In this document: piece by piece, positions 27,366 to 35,713 of the stretch | Layout of the letters: each line of letters opens with the position of its first letter | Numbering within the stretch: position 1 is the stretch's first letter | DNA from: Candidatus Fermentibacterota bacterium | GTDB taxonomy: Bacteria; Fermentibacterota; Fermentibacteria; Fermentibacterales; Fermentibacteraceae | NCBI GenBank assembly: GCA_012523605.1 | Contig: JAAYTY010000044.1 | Location: 1 to 51,415, forward strand | Direction: 5' to 3' | Length of the DNA: 51,415 nucleotides | The notes under the pieces: model-generated | What the model was told of the DNA's origin: nothing | The model's input: the letters and a program-made list of their open reading frames with translations, nothing else | Database searches by the model: none | Program-made: the position numbers and the translations under genes

Positions 27366-29524
27366 CGGACTCCGCCCCTGTATTCCTCCGTTACGGGGAA
27401 ACCGCATCGTTCGCAGGCCATGGCCAACGGTCTGTTCCACATGGCGAAGTCACAGGCGGGGTATCTGTTGCACGAGTAGAAAACCCTGCCCTTTCTGCTC
27501 CGCTTCTGCACCAGCTCGCCCCCGCATCCCTCCACAGGGCATGGCACTCCGGTGGGAACCGGCTCGGTGTGCCCGCATTCCGGGGCCTTCTCGCACGCCA
27601 GATAGCTGCCGAATCTGCCGTCGCGGAGCATCAGCCTTCCTCCGCACTCGGGGCATCGGCGGTCACCATCGAATACCTTCTCCTCCTCGGGCCTCGAGTA
27701 CTTGCAGTCGGGCCAGGCCGAGCAGGAGACGAACCGGCCGAATCTTCCCACTCTGAGTTTCAGCGGAGCGCCGCATCTCGGACACTTCTCCCCGGTGTCC
27801 TTCGCCAGCTCGGCCCGGACGCGATCGAGCCCTGCGACGGCCTGCCTCATGGAGGTCTCCAGCGGCAGGCTCAGCCGCTCCAGCGCCTCCACGTAGCCCG
27901 TCCGCCCCGAGGCGACCGAATCGAGCAGTTCCTCCATCTCCGCCGTGAATCCTGTGTCGAAGATGTGAGGGAACAGCCTCACGAGGAGGCGCACCGATTC
28001 TGTTCCCAGCTCGGTGGGGAACAGCCTCCTGTGTTCTAGGTTCACGTATCCCCTCTCCTTGAGGGTGTCTATGATCCTGACATAGGTGGAGGGCCTTCCT
28101 ATGCCGAGCTTCTTCATCTCCGCCACGAGCCCTGCCTCCGAGAACCTGGAGGGAGGGCGCGTGTGCTTCTGCTCGGCCTTCAGATCCGCAAGGACGGCGG
28201 GACCCTCTCGAACGGCACCGGGCAGCGGCTTCCCGACGGAGGCCTGGGAGGGGTCGATCGCGGTGAAGCCCTCGAAGAGAATCCTCTCGCCCGAAGCCGA
28301 GAACTCGATGCCGCCGCCCTCGAACAGGATCTTCGTCCGCTCCAGCCTGGAATCGGCCGCCTGCGAGGCGGTGAAGCGCCTCCAGATGAGCGAGTACAGC
28401 TTCAGGTGCTGGTCGGGTATGCTCCCCGCGAGGGACTCGGGGGTTCTCCGCACATCTGCGGGCCTTATCGCCTCGTGCGCGTCCTGCGATCCTCCGGAGC
28501 TCCTGTAGCGCCTCGGAGACGGAGGCAGCATCGAGCCGCCCCAGCGTTCCTCGATGTACTCCCTGCACTTCTCGACCGCCTCCGGCTCGACCCTCACGGA
28601 GTCGGTCCTCATGTAGGTGATGAGCCCGGTGTGCCCGTGCCCTTCCACGTCCATGCCTTCGTAGAGGTCCTGGGCGAGTCTCATCGTCCGCGAGGGCGAC
28701 AGGGAGAGATGGGTCGAGGCGGCCTGCTGGAGAGTGCTGGTGATGAATGGAGGGCCCGGCCTTCCAACCGCCTCCGTGACCTCCACTCTGGCGACGGCCC
28801 AGTCCGCCGATCTGATCCTCGGCAGGAGCGCCTCCACCTCGGCCGAGGAACGGGGAGCGTTCTTCTCGCCGTCGGCCCTGCGGCCGTCCACCCGCAGGAG
28901 ACCAGCTTCGATTGCGACACCGCAGGCGGTGAACTGCGCGGTAACGTCCCAGAACTCCACGGGGACGAAGGCGCTGATCTCGTCCTCGCGTTCCTGGATG
29001 AGGCGGAGGGCGACGGTCTGCACGCGTCCCGCGCTGAGACCCCGTCCGAGAACCCTGCAGAGCCAGGGGCTGACCTTGTATCCGACCAGCCTGTCCATCG
29101 CCCGGCGGGCCTGCTGGGCGTCGACCAGGTTCCTGTCGATCGACGAGGGATGGGCCAGCGCGGAGAGCACCGCCTCCCGGGTCACGGCGTTGAACCTCAG
29201 GCGCCTGAAGACGGTGTCCTCACGCCCCAGGAGCTCGGACAGGTGCCAGCAGATCGCCTCGCCCTCCCTGTCCGGGTCCGCCGCTAGATAGATGGTCTTG
29301 AAGCCCGAGGCGGCCTTCCGGAGCTGCTCGACGACCCTGCGCTTCTCCGGCAGGATCGTATAGGTGAGCTGGAAGCCCTCCTTCTCCCTTATCCCGAGAC
29401 GCTGCCTGGGAAGATCCCTGACATGGCCCATCGAGGCGACTATCTCGTAATCGCCGCCCAGATACGATCTGAGGCTTTTCGCCTTGGCGGGAGACTCAAT
29501 GACCACCAGCTTGGACTTTGCCAT
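27329..29524 (-). CDS. topA: DNA topoisomerase I
   Basis: MAKSKLVVIESPAKAKSLRSYLGGDYEIVASMGHVRDLP; LITYMRTDS; C-terminal four-Cys zinc motifs. Confidence 0.96.
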   Translation of the reverse strand: MAKSKLVVIESPAKAKSLRSYLGGDYEIVASMGHVRDLPRQRLGIREKEGFQLTYTILPEKRRVVEQLRKAASGFKTIYLAADPDREGEAICWHLSELLGREDTVFRRLRFNAVTREAVLSALAHPSSIDRNLVDAQQARRAMDRLVGYKVSPWLCRVLGRGLSAGRVQTVALRLIQEREDEISAFVPVEFWDVTAQFTACGVAIEAGLLRVDGRRADGEKNAPRSSAEVEALLPRIRSADWAVARVEVTEAVGRPGPPFITSTLQQAASTHLSLSPSRTMRLAQDLYEGMDVEGHGHTGLITYMRTDSVRVEPEAVEKCREYIEERWGGSMLPPSPRRYRSSGGSQDAHEAIRPADVRRTPESLAGSIPDQHLKLYSLIWRRFTASQAADSRLERTKILFEGGGIEFSASGERILFEGFTAIDPSQASVGKPLPGAVREGPAVLADLKAEQKHTRPPSRFSEAGLVAEMKKLGIGRPSTYVRIIDTLKERGYVNLEHRRLFPTELGTESVRLLVRLFPHIFDTGFTAEMEELLDSVASGRTGYVEALERLSLPLETSMRQAVAGLDRVRAELAKDTGEKCPRCGAPLKLRVGRFGRFVSCSAWPDCKYSRPEEEKVFDGDRRCPECGGRLMLRDGRFGSYLACEKAPECGHTEPVPTGVPCPVEGCGGELVQKRSRKGRVFYSCNRYPACDFAMWNRPLAMACERCGFPVTEEYRGGVRCPRCRKTISKS

Positions 29525-29567
29525 GCGCCGGCGCCTCGCTTTCAGGGTGAGCAGCGGCTGCTGGACG

Positions 29568-30983
29568 TCAGTCCCCGAACCTCGCCATCCAGGTCTGCGC
29601 AGGGCCGGACAGGTAGGCCCAGACCTGGTCGCTGGTAGAACTGGCGCATTCCTGGAAATCCATCGGACCGACGCAGCCGGCCAGCCGGTCGAAGCGCTCG
29701 TGCGTGAAGGAAACAGTCCGAACGGGGTGATACTGGCTCTCGGCATAGTAGAACGCCAGCTCGGAAACGGGGCTGGGGCCGAGCCAGGCGCCGAGCTTTC
29801 TCAGGAGATCGTAGCGCTTCGTATCCTCCTCGGGATGCAGGACGGACACGGCCAGAACGACGACTCCCTCCTCGCCGGTCCGGAAGAGCGCGCACCTGTC
29901 GATCCGGATCGGAACAGAGGCGGAAATGCTGGACAGCCCGGGCAGAAGGAGGTCCATCTCCTCGGGCATGAGAAGGGCTCCCCCGGGAGCGGGCCCGCTC
30001 TCGACGCTCGCCGGCGGGGTGGACAGCGCCGAATCCACACCCTCGGGAAGCGGAAGCAGCATGTAGGTTCCCTCCGGAACGGCGGTGACCGTGTCGGGCA
30101 CGGGGAGGGTGTCGGCCGGGATGGAATCGGATGACAGGCTGTCGGGCTCGTGGACCGCCGCAGTATCGCCGCGGACATCTCCGCCGGAGACGGTCGCCTC
30201 CCCGAAAAGCCCCAGGGGATCAAGAAAGTAGAAGCCCGCAAAGACGATCAGCACTACAGCGCCGATCACGACCGGCACGATCCAGGGCCTGGAGGCCCTG
30301 TCCGGTCCGGGAGGAGGCTCGAGCGACGACTCCTGCCCCGCCCTCGACTGCGGAGACCTCGAGTGAGTCGAGAGGGGTGCGGATACGACCTTGCCGTCCG
30401 CGGAGCATTTCTGACAGACGTGAGCGACCCTGTCGAAGCAGTCTCTGCACGTGAGTTCGGCGCAGGACCGGCACGGAGCGAGCTTCTCTCCGGACGTGGG
30501 CGTACGGCCGCAGACGTGACAGCGCTCGACAGAGAGCATCTCCTCGCTGGCGGAGGTCACTCCGACCTCCTCCTGCCCGTCGGTGGAAGGCTTGTCGTCG
30601 ATTATCTCCATGTCGGGCTCGGGATCATCGCGCTTCTCGCGCACCCTTGCCGGCTTCTGCTGAGAGGCCGGCCTGTGCTCAGGTTCGGGCGGCGATTCCC
30701 TGGCCGACTTGTCGGCGGCGGCCGTGTCCAGGCCTTCGTCCGCCGTGACGGAGTCCATCCTGGGAAGAAGGTCGATGAAAGGGTAGAGCCTGTTCTGGAT
30801 CACCCTGGCCTGTCCCATGGCGACGGCCTCCATGAGAACGGTGGGTGAGCTGTCCACGGCCTTCCTGGCATCCTCCCGCGACATCCTGAGCTCCGAGACC
30901 AGAAGCTCGAGGACCCTCTGCCGCTCTTCCTCCCTGCCCAGCCGGACCAGCAAGAGATCGACCAGAGCCTCAGAGAGATCCAT
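29568..30983 (-). CDS. Zinc-finger plus single-TM protein of unknown function, coupled to mglA
   Basis: CHVCGRTPTSGEKLAPCRSCAELTCRDCFDRVAHVCQKC; TM segment WIVPVVIGAVVLIVFAGFYFL; ATG overlaps mglA stop. Confidence 0.7.
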   Translation of the reverse strand: MDLSEALVDLLLVRLGREEERQRVLELLVSELRMSREDARKAVDSSPTVLMEAVAMGQARVIQNRLYPFIDLLPRMDSVTADEGLDTAAADKSARESPPEPEHRPASQQKPARVREKRDDPEPDMEIIDDKPSTDGQEEVGVTSASEEMLSVERCHVCGRTPTSGEKLAPCRSCAELTCRDCFDRVAHVCQKCSADGKVVSAPLSTHSRSPQSRAGQESSLEPPPGPDRASRPWIVPVVIGAVVLIVFAGFYFLDPLGLFGEATVSGGDVRGDTAAVHEPDSLSSDSIPADTLPVPDTVTAVPEGTYMLLPLPEGVDSALSTPPASVESGPAPGGALLMPEEMDLLLPGLSSISASVPIRIDRCALFRTGEEGVVVLAVSVLHPEEDTKRYDLLRKLGAWLGPSPVSELAFYYAESQYHPVRTVSFTHERFDRLAGCVGPMDFQECASSTSDQVWAYLSGPAQTWMARFGD

Positions 30984-31585
30984 CAGGCAATCCCTCCCGC
31001 AGCTTCGAACTGCTTGTAGAGCCGTGCTATGACCATCCGGCTGACCTTCCTGAGGGTCTCGAACACCCCGATGCCCTTCGAGGCGACAGCCTCGAGAACG
31101 GGAACCCTGGTGAGCCCCAGAGTCTCTGCTATCTCTTCCACCGGCGCGACATCGGGCAGATCGCGCTTGTTGCACTGGAGCACGAGGCTGACCCCCCGCC
31201 GCTTCTGGGTCTTGAGGTTGTCCCTCAGGTCCCTCAGGCTGGTGATGTTGGCTTCCATCCTGTCATGCTGGGAGTCGGCCACGAACACGATCCCGTCCAC
31301 GCCCTGCAGAATAAGCCTCCTGCTGTCGGAGTACATCGCCTGGCCGGGTACGCTGTAGAGGTGGAGCCTTATCTTGAAGCCGTGGATCTCGCCCGTGTCG
31401 AGCGGAAGGAAATCGAAGAAGAGAGTCCTCTCGTTGCCGGCCGCGAGGGAGATCAGCTTCCCGCGTCCCTCGGACGGAACCTCTCCGTGGATGTACTTGA
31501 CGTTGGTCGTCTTGCCGGAGAGTCCCGGGCCGCAGTACACGATCTTGCAGTCGATCTCCCTGGCGCTGTAGCTGACTGTCGCCAT
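30983..31585 (-). CDS. mglA: MglA-type small Ras-like GTPase (paralogue 2)
   Basis: IVYCGPGLSGKTTNVKYIH, LYSVPGQAMY, QCNKRDLPD. Confidence 0.93.
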   Translation of the reverse strand: MATVSYSAREIDCKIVYCGPGLSGKTTNVKYIHGEVPSEGRGKLISLAAGNERTLFFDFLPLDTGEIHGFKIRLHLYSVPGQAMYSDSRRLILQGVDGIVFVADSQHDRMEANITSLRDLRDNLKTQKRRGVSLVLQCNKRDLPDVAPVEEIAETLGLTRVPVLEAVASKGIGVFETLRKVSRMVIARLYKQFEAAGGIA

Positions 31586-31773
31586 CAGCTCCTGTTCTCC
31601 CGGTCGTCACCCGGACTCCCGGGGCCGTCCCCCGATGAGTCGCGGAGCCCCTTCTTGAACTCTCTCAGGGCCTGCCCGATGGAGCGGGCAATCTCGGGGA
31701 TCCTCTTCGCCCCGAAGAGCAGGAGCAGGGCGACGACGATCAGAACTATCTCCAGGGGACCTGGACGGAACAT
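31585..31773 (-). CDS. tatA: Sec-independent translocase TatA/TatE family
   Basis: PLEIVLIVVALLLLFGAKRIPEIARSIGQALREFKKGLRD. Confidence 0.93.
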   Translation of the reverse strand: MFRPGPLEIVLIVVALLLLFGAKRIPEIARSIGQALREFKKGLRDSSGDGPGSPGDDRENRS

Positions 31774-31803
31774 CGCTCCAGCCCTTCCGGGGGTGTTCCC
31801 CTT

Positions 31804-32076
31804 CTAGAACCACCGGTACAGCACGCCTACCAGGATCAGCCCCACGAAGCTCATCAGGTTCACCCTGAGGCCGATCTCCTCCACCGCCAGCCGGATGATC
31901 ACGAGGTCGATCCTCAGAGGACCGGCCCCGAGGTCGAGGCCCCCCGCGAAGAAGGTCTTCAGCGCGGAAGCCGTGTCGGGAAGCAGCGAGGCTATGCCCT
32001 CACCGAGCGCCGTCCCGACGATCATGCCCATGAGCGACATGGCGATCCAGAATCCCGGCGGCCTGTCGTGAAGCAC
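31804..32076 (-). CDS. DUF4321-like small membrane protein (GTG start)
   Basis: 90 aa with two TM segments and the DUF4321-like pattern GPLRIDLVIIRLAVEEIGLRVNLMSFVGLILVGVLYRWF; SD GGAGGAG. Confidence 0.7.
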   Translation of the reverse strand: MLHDRPPGFWIAMSLMGMIVGTALGEGIASLLPDTASALKTFFAGGLDLGAGPLRIDLVIIRLAVEEIGLRVNLMSFVGLILVGVLYRWF

Positions 32077-32100
32077 TTCTCCTCCGAAACAATATGGAAT

Positions 32101-32664
32101 CTATCCAGCCTCGAATCCTTCAACAAGCCCGCTTCCGCCGAAGCGGCCGCCGGCCAGCCTGGAGAGCACCGCGGCCAGGATGCCCGTGAGAACTCCGGCA
32201 GCCGCGGCCCAGACGGCCAGCACGGGAACCAGGGCGGCGACAGGGAGGCCCGGAATGACTGCCGCGGCCAGTGCGAGCTGGGAAGCCATGCTGGCGGCGC
32301 TGCCGAGAACGGACAGCCCTGTGACCGACAGGAACCCCGGCACCAGGGGGCGCGCGAAACCCATTGCGGCTGCCGATGCCGTCGCCCCGGCGATGGAAAG
32401 GAGGAACGAAGGAGTGGCAAGGGAGCCAGTGGCCAGCGCCACGGCCGCAGACCTCAGGAGATTCACCCTCAGACCGTCGTACAGGCCCCCGGAGAGCACC
32501 GCCAGTACCGTGACCACGTTCGCCAGCCCCGGCTTGATGAAGGGCATGGGGCGGGGCAGAAAGCTCTCCAGGATCCCAGTCACCGTGGCGGCCAGAGCTA
32601 GGAACAGAATGCGGCCGCTGCTCCCTCCTGCGGCCTGCGCGCCCCTTCTAGACTCCAGCGGCAT
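32101..32664 (-). CDS. Gx transporter / heptaprenyl diphosphate synthase component I family
   Basis: TGILESFLPRPMPFIKPGLANVVTVLAV...LRVNLLRSAAVALATGS. Confidence 0.85.
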   Translation of the reverse strand: MPLESRRGAQAAGGSSGRILFLALAATVTGILESFLPRPMPFIKPGLANVVTVLAVLSGGLYDGLRVNLLRSAAVALATGSLATPSFLLSIAGATASAAAMGFARPLVPGFLSVTGLSVLGSAASMASQLALAAAVIPGLPVAALVPVLAVWAAAAGVLTGILAAVLSRLAGGRFGGSGLVEGFEAG

Positions 32665-33727
32665 CTCTCAGGGCCTCCTCGACCATGGAGAAAGACCGGG
32701 CCTGGCCGAACTCCGACAGGCATCTCTCGAGCGCGCCGCGGGCCAGGCGCGCGCGGAGCTCGTCATCCAGCATAGCGGTCACCGCTCCGGCCAGCGCCGC
32801 AGGATCGCCCGGGGGGACCACTATCCCGCTCTCCATGTGCCTGTTCACCCATGGAACGCCGGTCGCCAGGGAGGTGCTGATGACCGGAGTGCCGCAGGCC
32901 ATGGCCTCCAGCTGGACCATCCCGTATGCCTCGGACCGGGCCGTGGAGGGCAGGATGAAGGCTCTTGCGCCTCTGTAGAGGCTCCTAAGCCGCTCGTCGT
33001 CCACCTCTCCCGCAAGCTCCACATCGAGCCGACCGGCTGCGATCCTCTTCCTTACCGCTCCTTCCAGAGGGCCCCCGCCGACCATCACCAGCCTCTGTCC
33101 CCCCAGAAGAGACCAGGCTTCGAGAAGAACCGGTATCCCCTTGTAGGATCTGAATCTGCCTACGAAGAGGAAATAGTCGCCAGGCTCCCCCCCGCCGGGA
33201 GTGAAGAAGCCGGTATCCACTCCCGGCGGAACCACTCTGACATTGCCGAGACCGCGCAGGAACGGAGAGGACTCTACATAGGGGGGCGAGGTGGCCAGCA
33301 CCGAAGACGCCTTTCCCAGGAACTCCCTGATGAACGGCCCGAGGAACGGAACCAGCGCGGCCTGTCTCACGATGTCGCTGTGATACGTGACGACATGGGG
33401 CACTGTCCGCCTGCCGAAGTACCACGAAAGGGTCGCGGCCGGCAGAGGGTGGTGGAAGTGCGTCACATCCTGCCCTGCTCCTGAGATGGCCCTGCCCAGC
33501 CCAGGGCAGACGGGATTCGAGAGTATCCTGCAGAGGCAGGGGGCTTCGGTGACCGTCATGCCTTCTACGGTCGTTGTGCGGGCCGAGAACCCGGGGGACC
33601 GCGAAGCGGTGAGCACCGAGACCCGATGGCCCCGGGAGGTCAGGAACAGCCCGAGATCGTGGATGTAGCGCTCTATCCCCCCCCTCACGGGGGGCCAGAC
33701 ATCCTTGTAGACCTCGAGGACCTTCAT
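32648..33727 (-). CDS. GT4 family glycosyltransferase
   Basis: VRGGIERYIHDLGLFL, FLFVGRFRSYKGIPVLLEAW, PSTARSEAYGMVQLEAMACGTPVI. Confidence 0.92.
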   Translation of the reverse strand: MKVLEVYKDVWPPVRGGIERYIHDLGLFLTSRGHRVSVLTASRSPGFSARTTTVEGMTVTEAPCLCRILSNPVCPGLGRAISGAGQDVTHFHHPLPAATLSWYFGRRTVPHVVTYHSDIVRQAALVPFLGPFIREFLGKASSVLATSPPYVESSPFLRGLGNVRVVPPGVDTGFFTPGGGEPGDYFLFVGRFRSYKGIPVLLEAWSLLGGQRLVMVGGGPLEGAVRKRIAAGRLDVELAGEVDDERLRSLYRGARAFILPSTARSEAYGMVQLEAMACGTPVISTSLATGVPWVNRHMESGIVVPPGDPAALAGAVTAMLDDELRARLARGALERCLSEFGQARSFSMVEEALRDAAGV

Positions 33728-34794
33728 GCCTCTCCCCCGTGGAGACAGCTCCTGTATGCGTCGAGCGTCTCCCGGGCCATTCTCTCCGGGCTGAAACCCG
33801 CCGCGAAGGAGATCAGGCCGTCCCTGTCCGGCTCACTGTCCAGCGCGGACAGGACGGCGGCGGCTATCGAACCGCTGTCCGGCCCGCACGAGGCCGCCGC
33901 TACGCCTCCGTACACCTCCTTCAGGCTCTCCGCAGGGCCTATCACGAAAGGAACTCCGACGGACGCCGCCTCGAGCGGAGGAAGGCCGAAGCCTTCATAG
34001 AGCGAGGGATAGACCAGCAGGCGCGCCCCGGCATAAGCGGCTTCGAGAGATTCCCGGTCGAGGTGTCCTGTCCATCTGCAGCCAGGCGTCTTGTGAAGCC
34101 TCTCGAGAAGGGCTGCATCCCCCCAGCCCCAGCGGCCCGCCACGACGAGCTCCAGGCCGGGGCGCGCCGCCCGGATGGCCGGCATGGCCTCCAGCAGTGC
34201 GAGGATGTTCTTCCTCGGCTCGATGGTCCCGACGAAGAGGAGATAATCTCCCGAGACCCCCTCCACCCCCGGCTCTCTGGCGGCTCCTGAAGGCCGTCCG
34301 GCGCAGAGATAGACGGTGCGCACCCTCTCGATGCCCAGCCGTTTCCGCAGTTCGGAGGCTGTGAAGACGCTGTCCGCGAGGACGAGGGACGCGTTTCTTG
34401 CGACGCGGGGGAAGGCCATCCTGTACCAGGCCGCTCTCACCGCGGGAAACCATCCGGGGTTCGCCGCGAAGGCGAGGTCGTGAACCGTGACCACGGTGGC
34501 GGCTCCTCCGGGCGCCCGGCCCGAGAAGGCCGGGAAGTGAACCAGGCGGATGCCGGCCGTGCGGATAGCGGCCGGAATGGAGAGATGCTCGGCAAAAACC
34601 TTCGCGAAGACCCCCGGGGGGCGTGACCGAAGGGCTTCGCCGGGGCTCATCAGCCCTTCCGGCATGGCCACGGAGACCGACGGATCGCCGAGGATGTCGA
34701 ATCCCTCGAGGAGTCTCCGCAGATAAACACCCGTGCCACCGGGATTCCCCAGGGAAGCCCCATAGACCGCGAATTCCGGTGCTCGCTCATGCAT
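33724..34794 (-). CDS. GT4 family glycosyltransferase
   Basis: FVGTIEPRKNILALLEAMPAIR and YPSLYEGFGLPPLEAASVGVPFV. Confidence 0.92.
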   Translation of the reverse strand: MHERAPEFAVYGASLGNPGGTGVYLRRLLEGFDILGDPSVSVAMPEGLMSPGEALRSRPPGVFAKVFAEHLSIPAAIRTAGIRLVHFPAFSGRAPGGAATVVTVHDLAFAANPGWFPAVRAAWYRMAFPRVARNASLVLADSVFTASELRKRLGIERVRTVYLCAGRPSGAAREPGVEGVSGDYLLFVGTIEPRKNILALLEAMPAIRAARPGLELVVAGRWGWGDAALLERLHKTPGCRWTGHLDRESLEAAYAGARLLVYPSLYEGFGLPPLEAASVGVPFVIGPAESLKEVYGGVAAASCGPDSGSIAAAVLSALDSEPDRDGLISFAAGFSPERMARETLDAYRSCLHGGEA

Positions 34795-35713
34795 GGAGCC
34801 TGATGCCCCCCGGCGCGACGATCGCCCTCCGGATGTCTTCCTCCTCGATGACCGCTCCGTCGCAAGCGATCATGTCGCTCAGCCGCGACCGGACTATCCG
34901 GCAATCCCTGCCTATCGACGCGTGAGGACCCAGCCTGGAGTCGGCTATCACGGCGCCGTCCCCGGTGAAGACAGGGGGGGTCCAGCCTGGGTTTCCCATG
35001 GAGCCGCCCCTCTCGGAGTCGAGCAGGACCCTGTTCGCCTCCAGAACGGAAGCGGCGGTGCCGCAGTCGAACCAGCGCCCGATCCTCGGCAGTTCGAACT
35101 TCTCGCCCGCCTCGATCATGCGCTGTATGGCGTCGGTGAGCTGGAACTCGCCCCTGGTGCGTCGTCCGGAAGAGACGAGCCTCTCCAGGGCTTCGGAGAG
35201 ACCGTCGCCCGACCTGAATCGGTACGCCCCGCAGATCGCGAGGTCACCGACGCGTTCCTCCGGTTTCTCCACGACCGACACGGCGAAGCCGTCGCGCTCG
35301 GTCACGATGCCGTACCTCGAGGGCTCGCACACCCTGGCCACTCCGATCGAGCTGCCCGCCGACAGGGCGACATCCTCCAGGCCGCTGTCGAAGATAGTGT
35401 CCCCGAGAACGACCATGACCGGCTCCGACGACATCAGCGGGGCGGCGCGAAGGACGGCCGACCCCAGCCCGTCGGCGGTCTCCTGCCTCACGGTCGAGCA
35501 GGGCACCGGGCAGCTCCTGTCCGCCCAGTCCTCCAGGAGCTCCGAGAGGTGGCCGACAACCAGACAGATCCTGTCCACTCCCGCGGCCGCCAGGCGCGCG
35601 GCAGTGCGCTCTATGACGGGCACCCCGGCGACGGGGACGAGCGGCTTGGGGATCGCGCAGGTCAGAGGTCTGAGCCTCTCTCCGAGACCCGCGGCCGGGA
35701 TGACCGCGAGCAT
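34787..35713 (-). CDS. Sugar-1-phosphate nucleotidyltransferase
   Basis: MLAVIPAAGLGERLRPLTCAIPKPLVPVAGVPVIER; VVLGDTIF. Confidence 0.9.
   Translation of the reverse strand: MLAVIPAAGLGERLRPLTCAIPKPLVPVAGVPVIERTAARLAAAGVDRICLVVGHLSELLEDWADRSCPVPCSTVRQETADGLGSAVLRAAPLMSSEPVMVVLGDTIFDSGLEDVALSAGSSIGVARVCEPSRYGIVTERDGFAVSVVEKPEERVGDLAICGAYRFRSGDGLSEALERLVSSGRRTRGEFQLTDAIQRMIEAGEKFELPRIGRWFDCGTAASVLEANRVLLDSERGGSMGNPGWTPPVFTGDGAVIADSRLGPHASIGRDCRIVRSRLSDMIACDGAVIEEEDIRRAIVAPGGIRLHA

Noticed and set aside
33676-33693. C/G homopolymer runs (for example cccccccctcacgggggg inside a GT4 gene, and G7-8 runs near 34975 and 51388) as phase-variable tracts
   Set aside because: Such runs are scattered and expected at this GC content; the frame is intact and no repeat-length variation can be assessed from one sequence.
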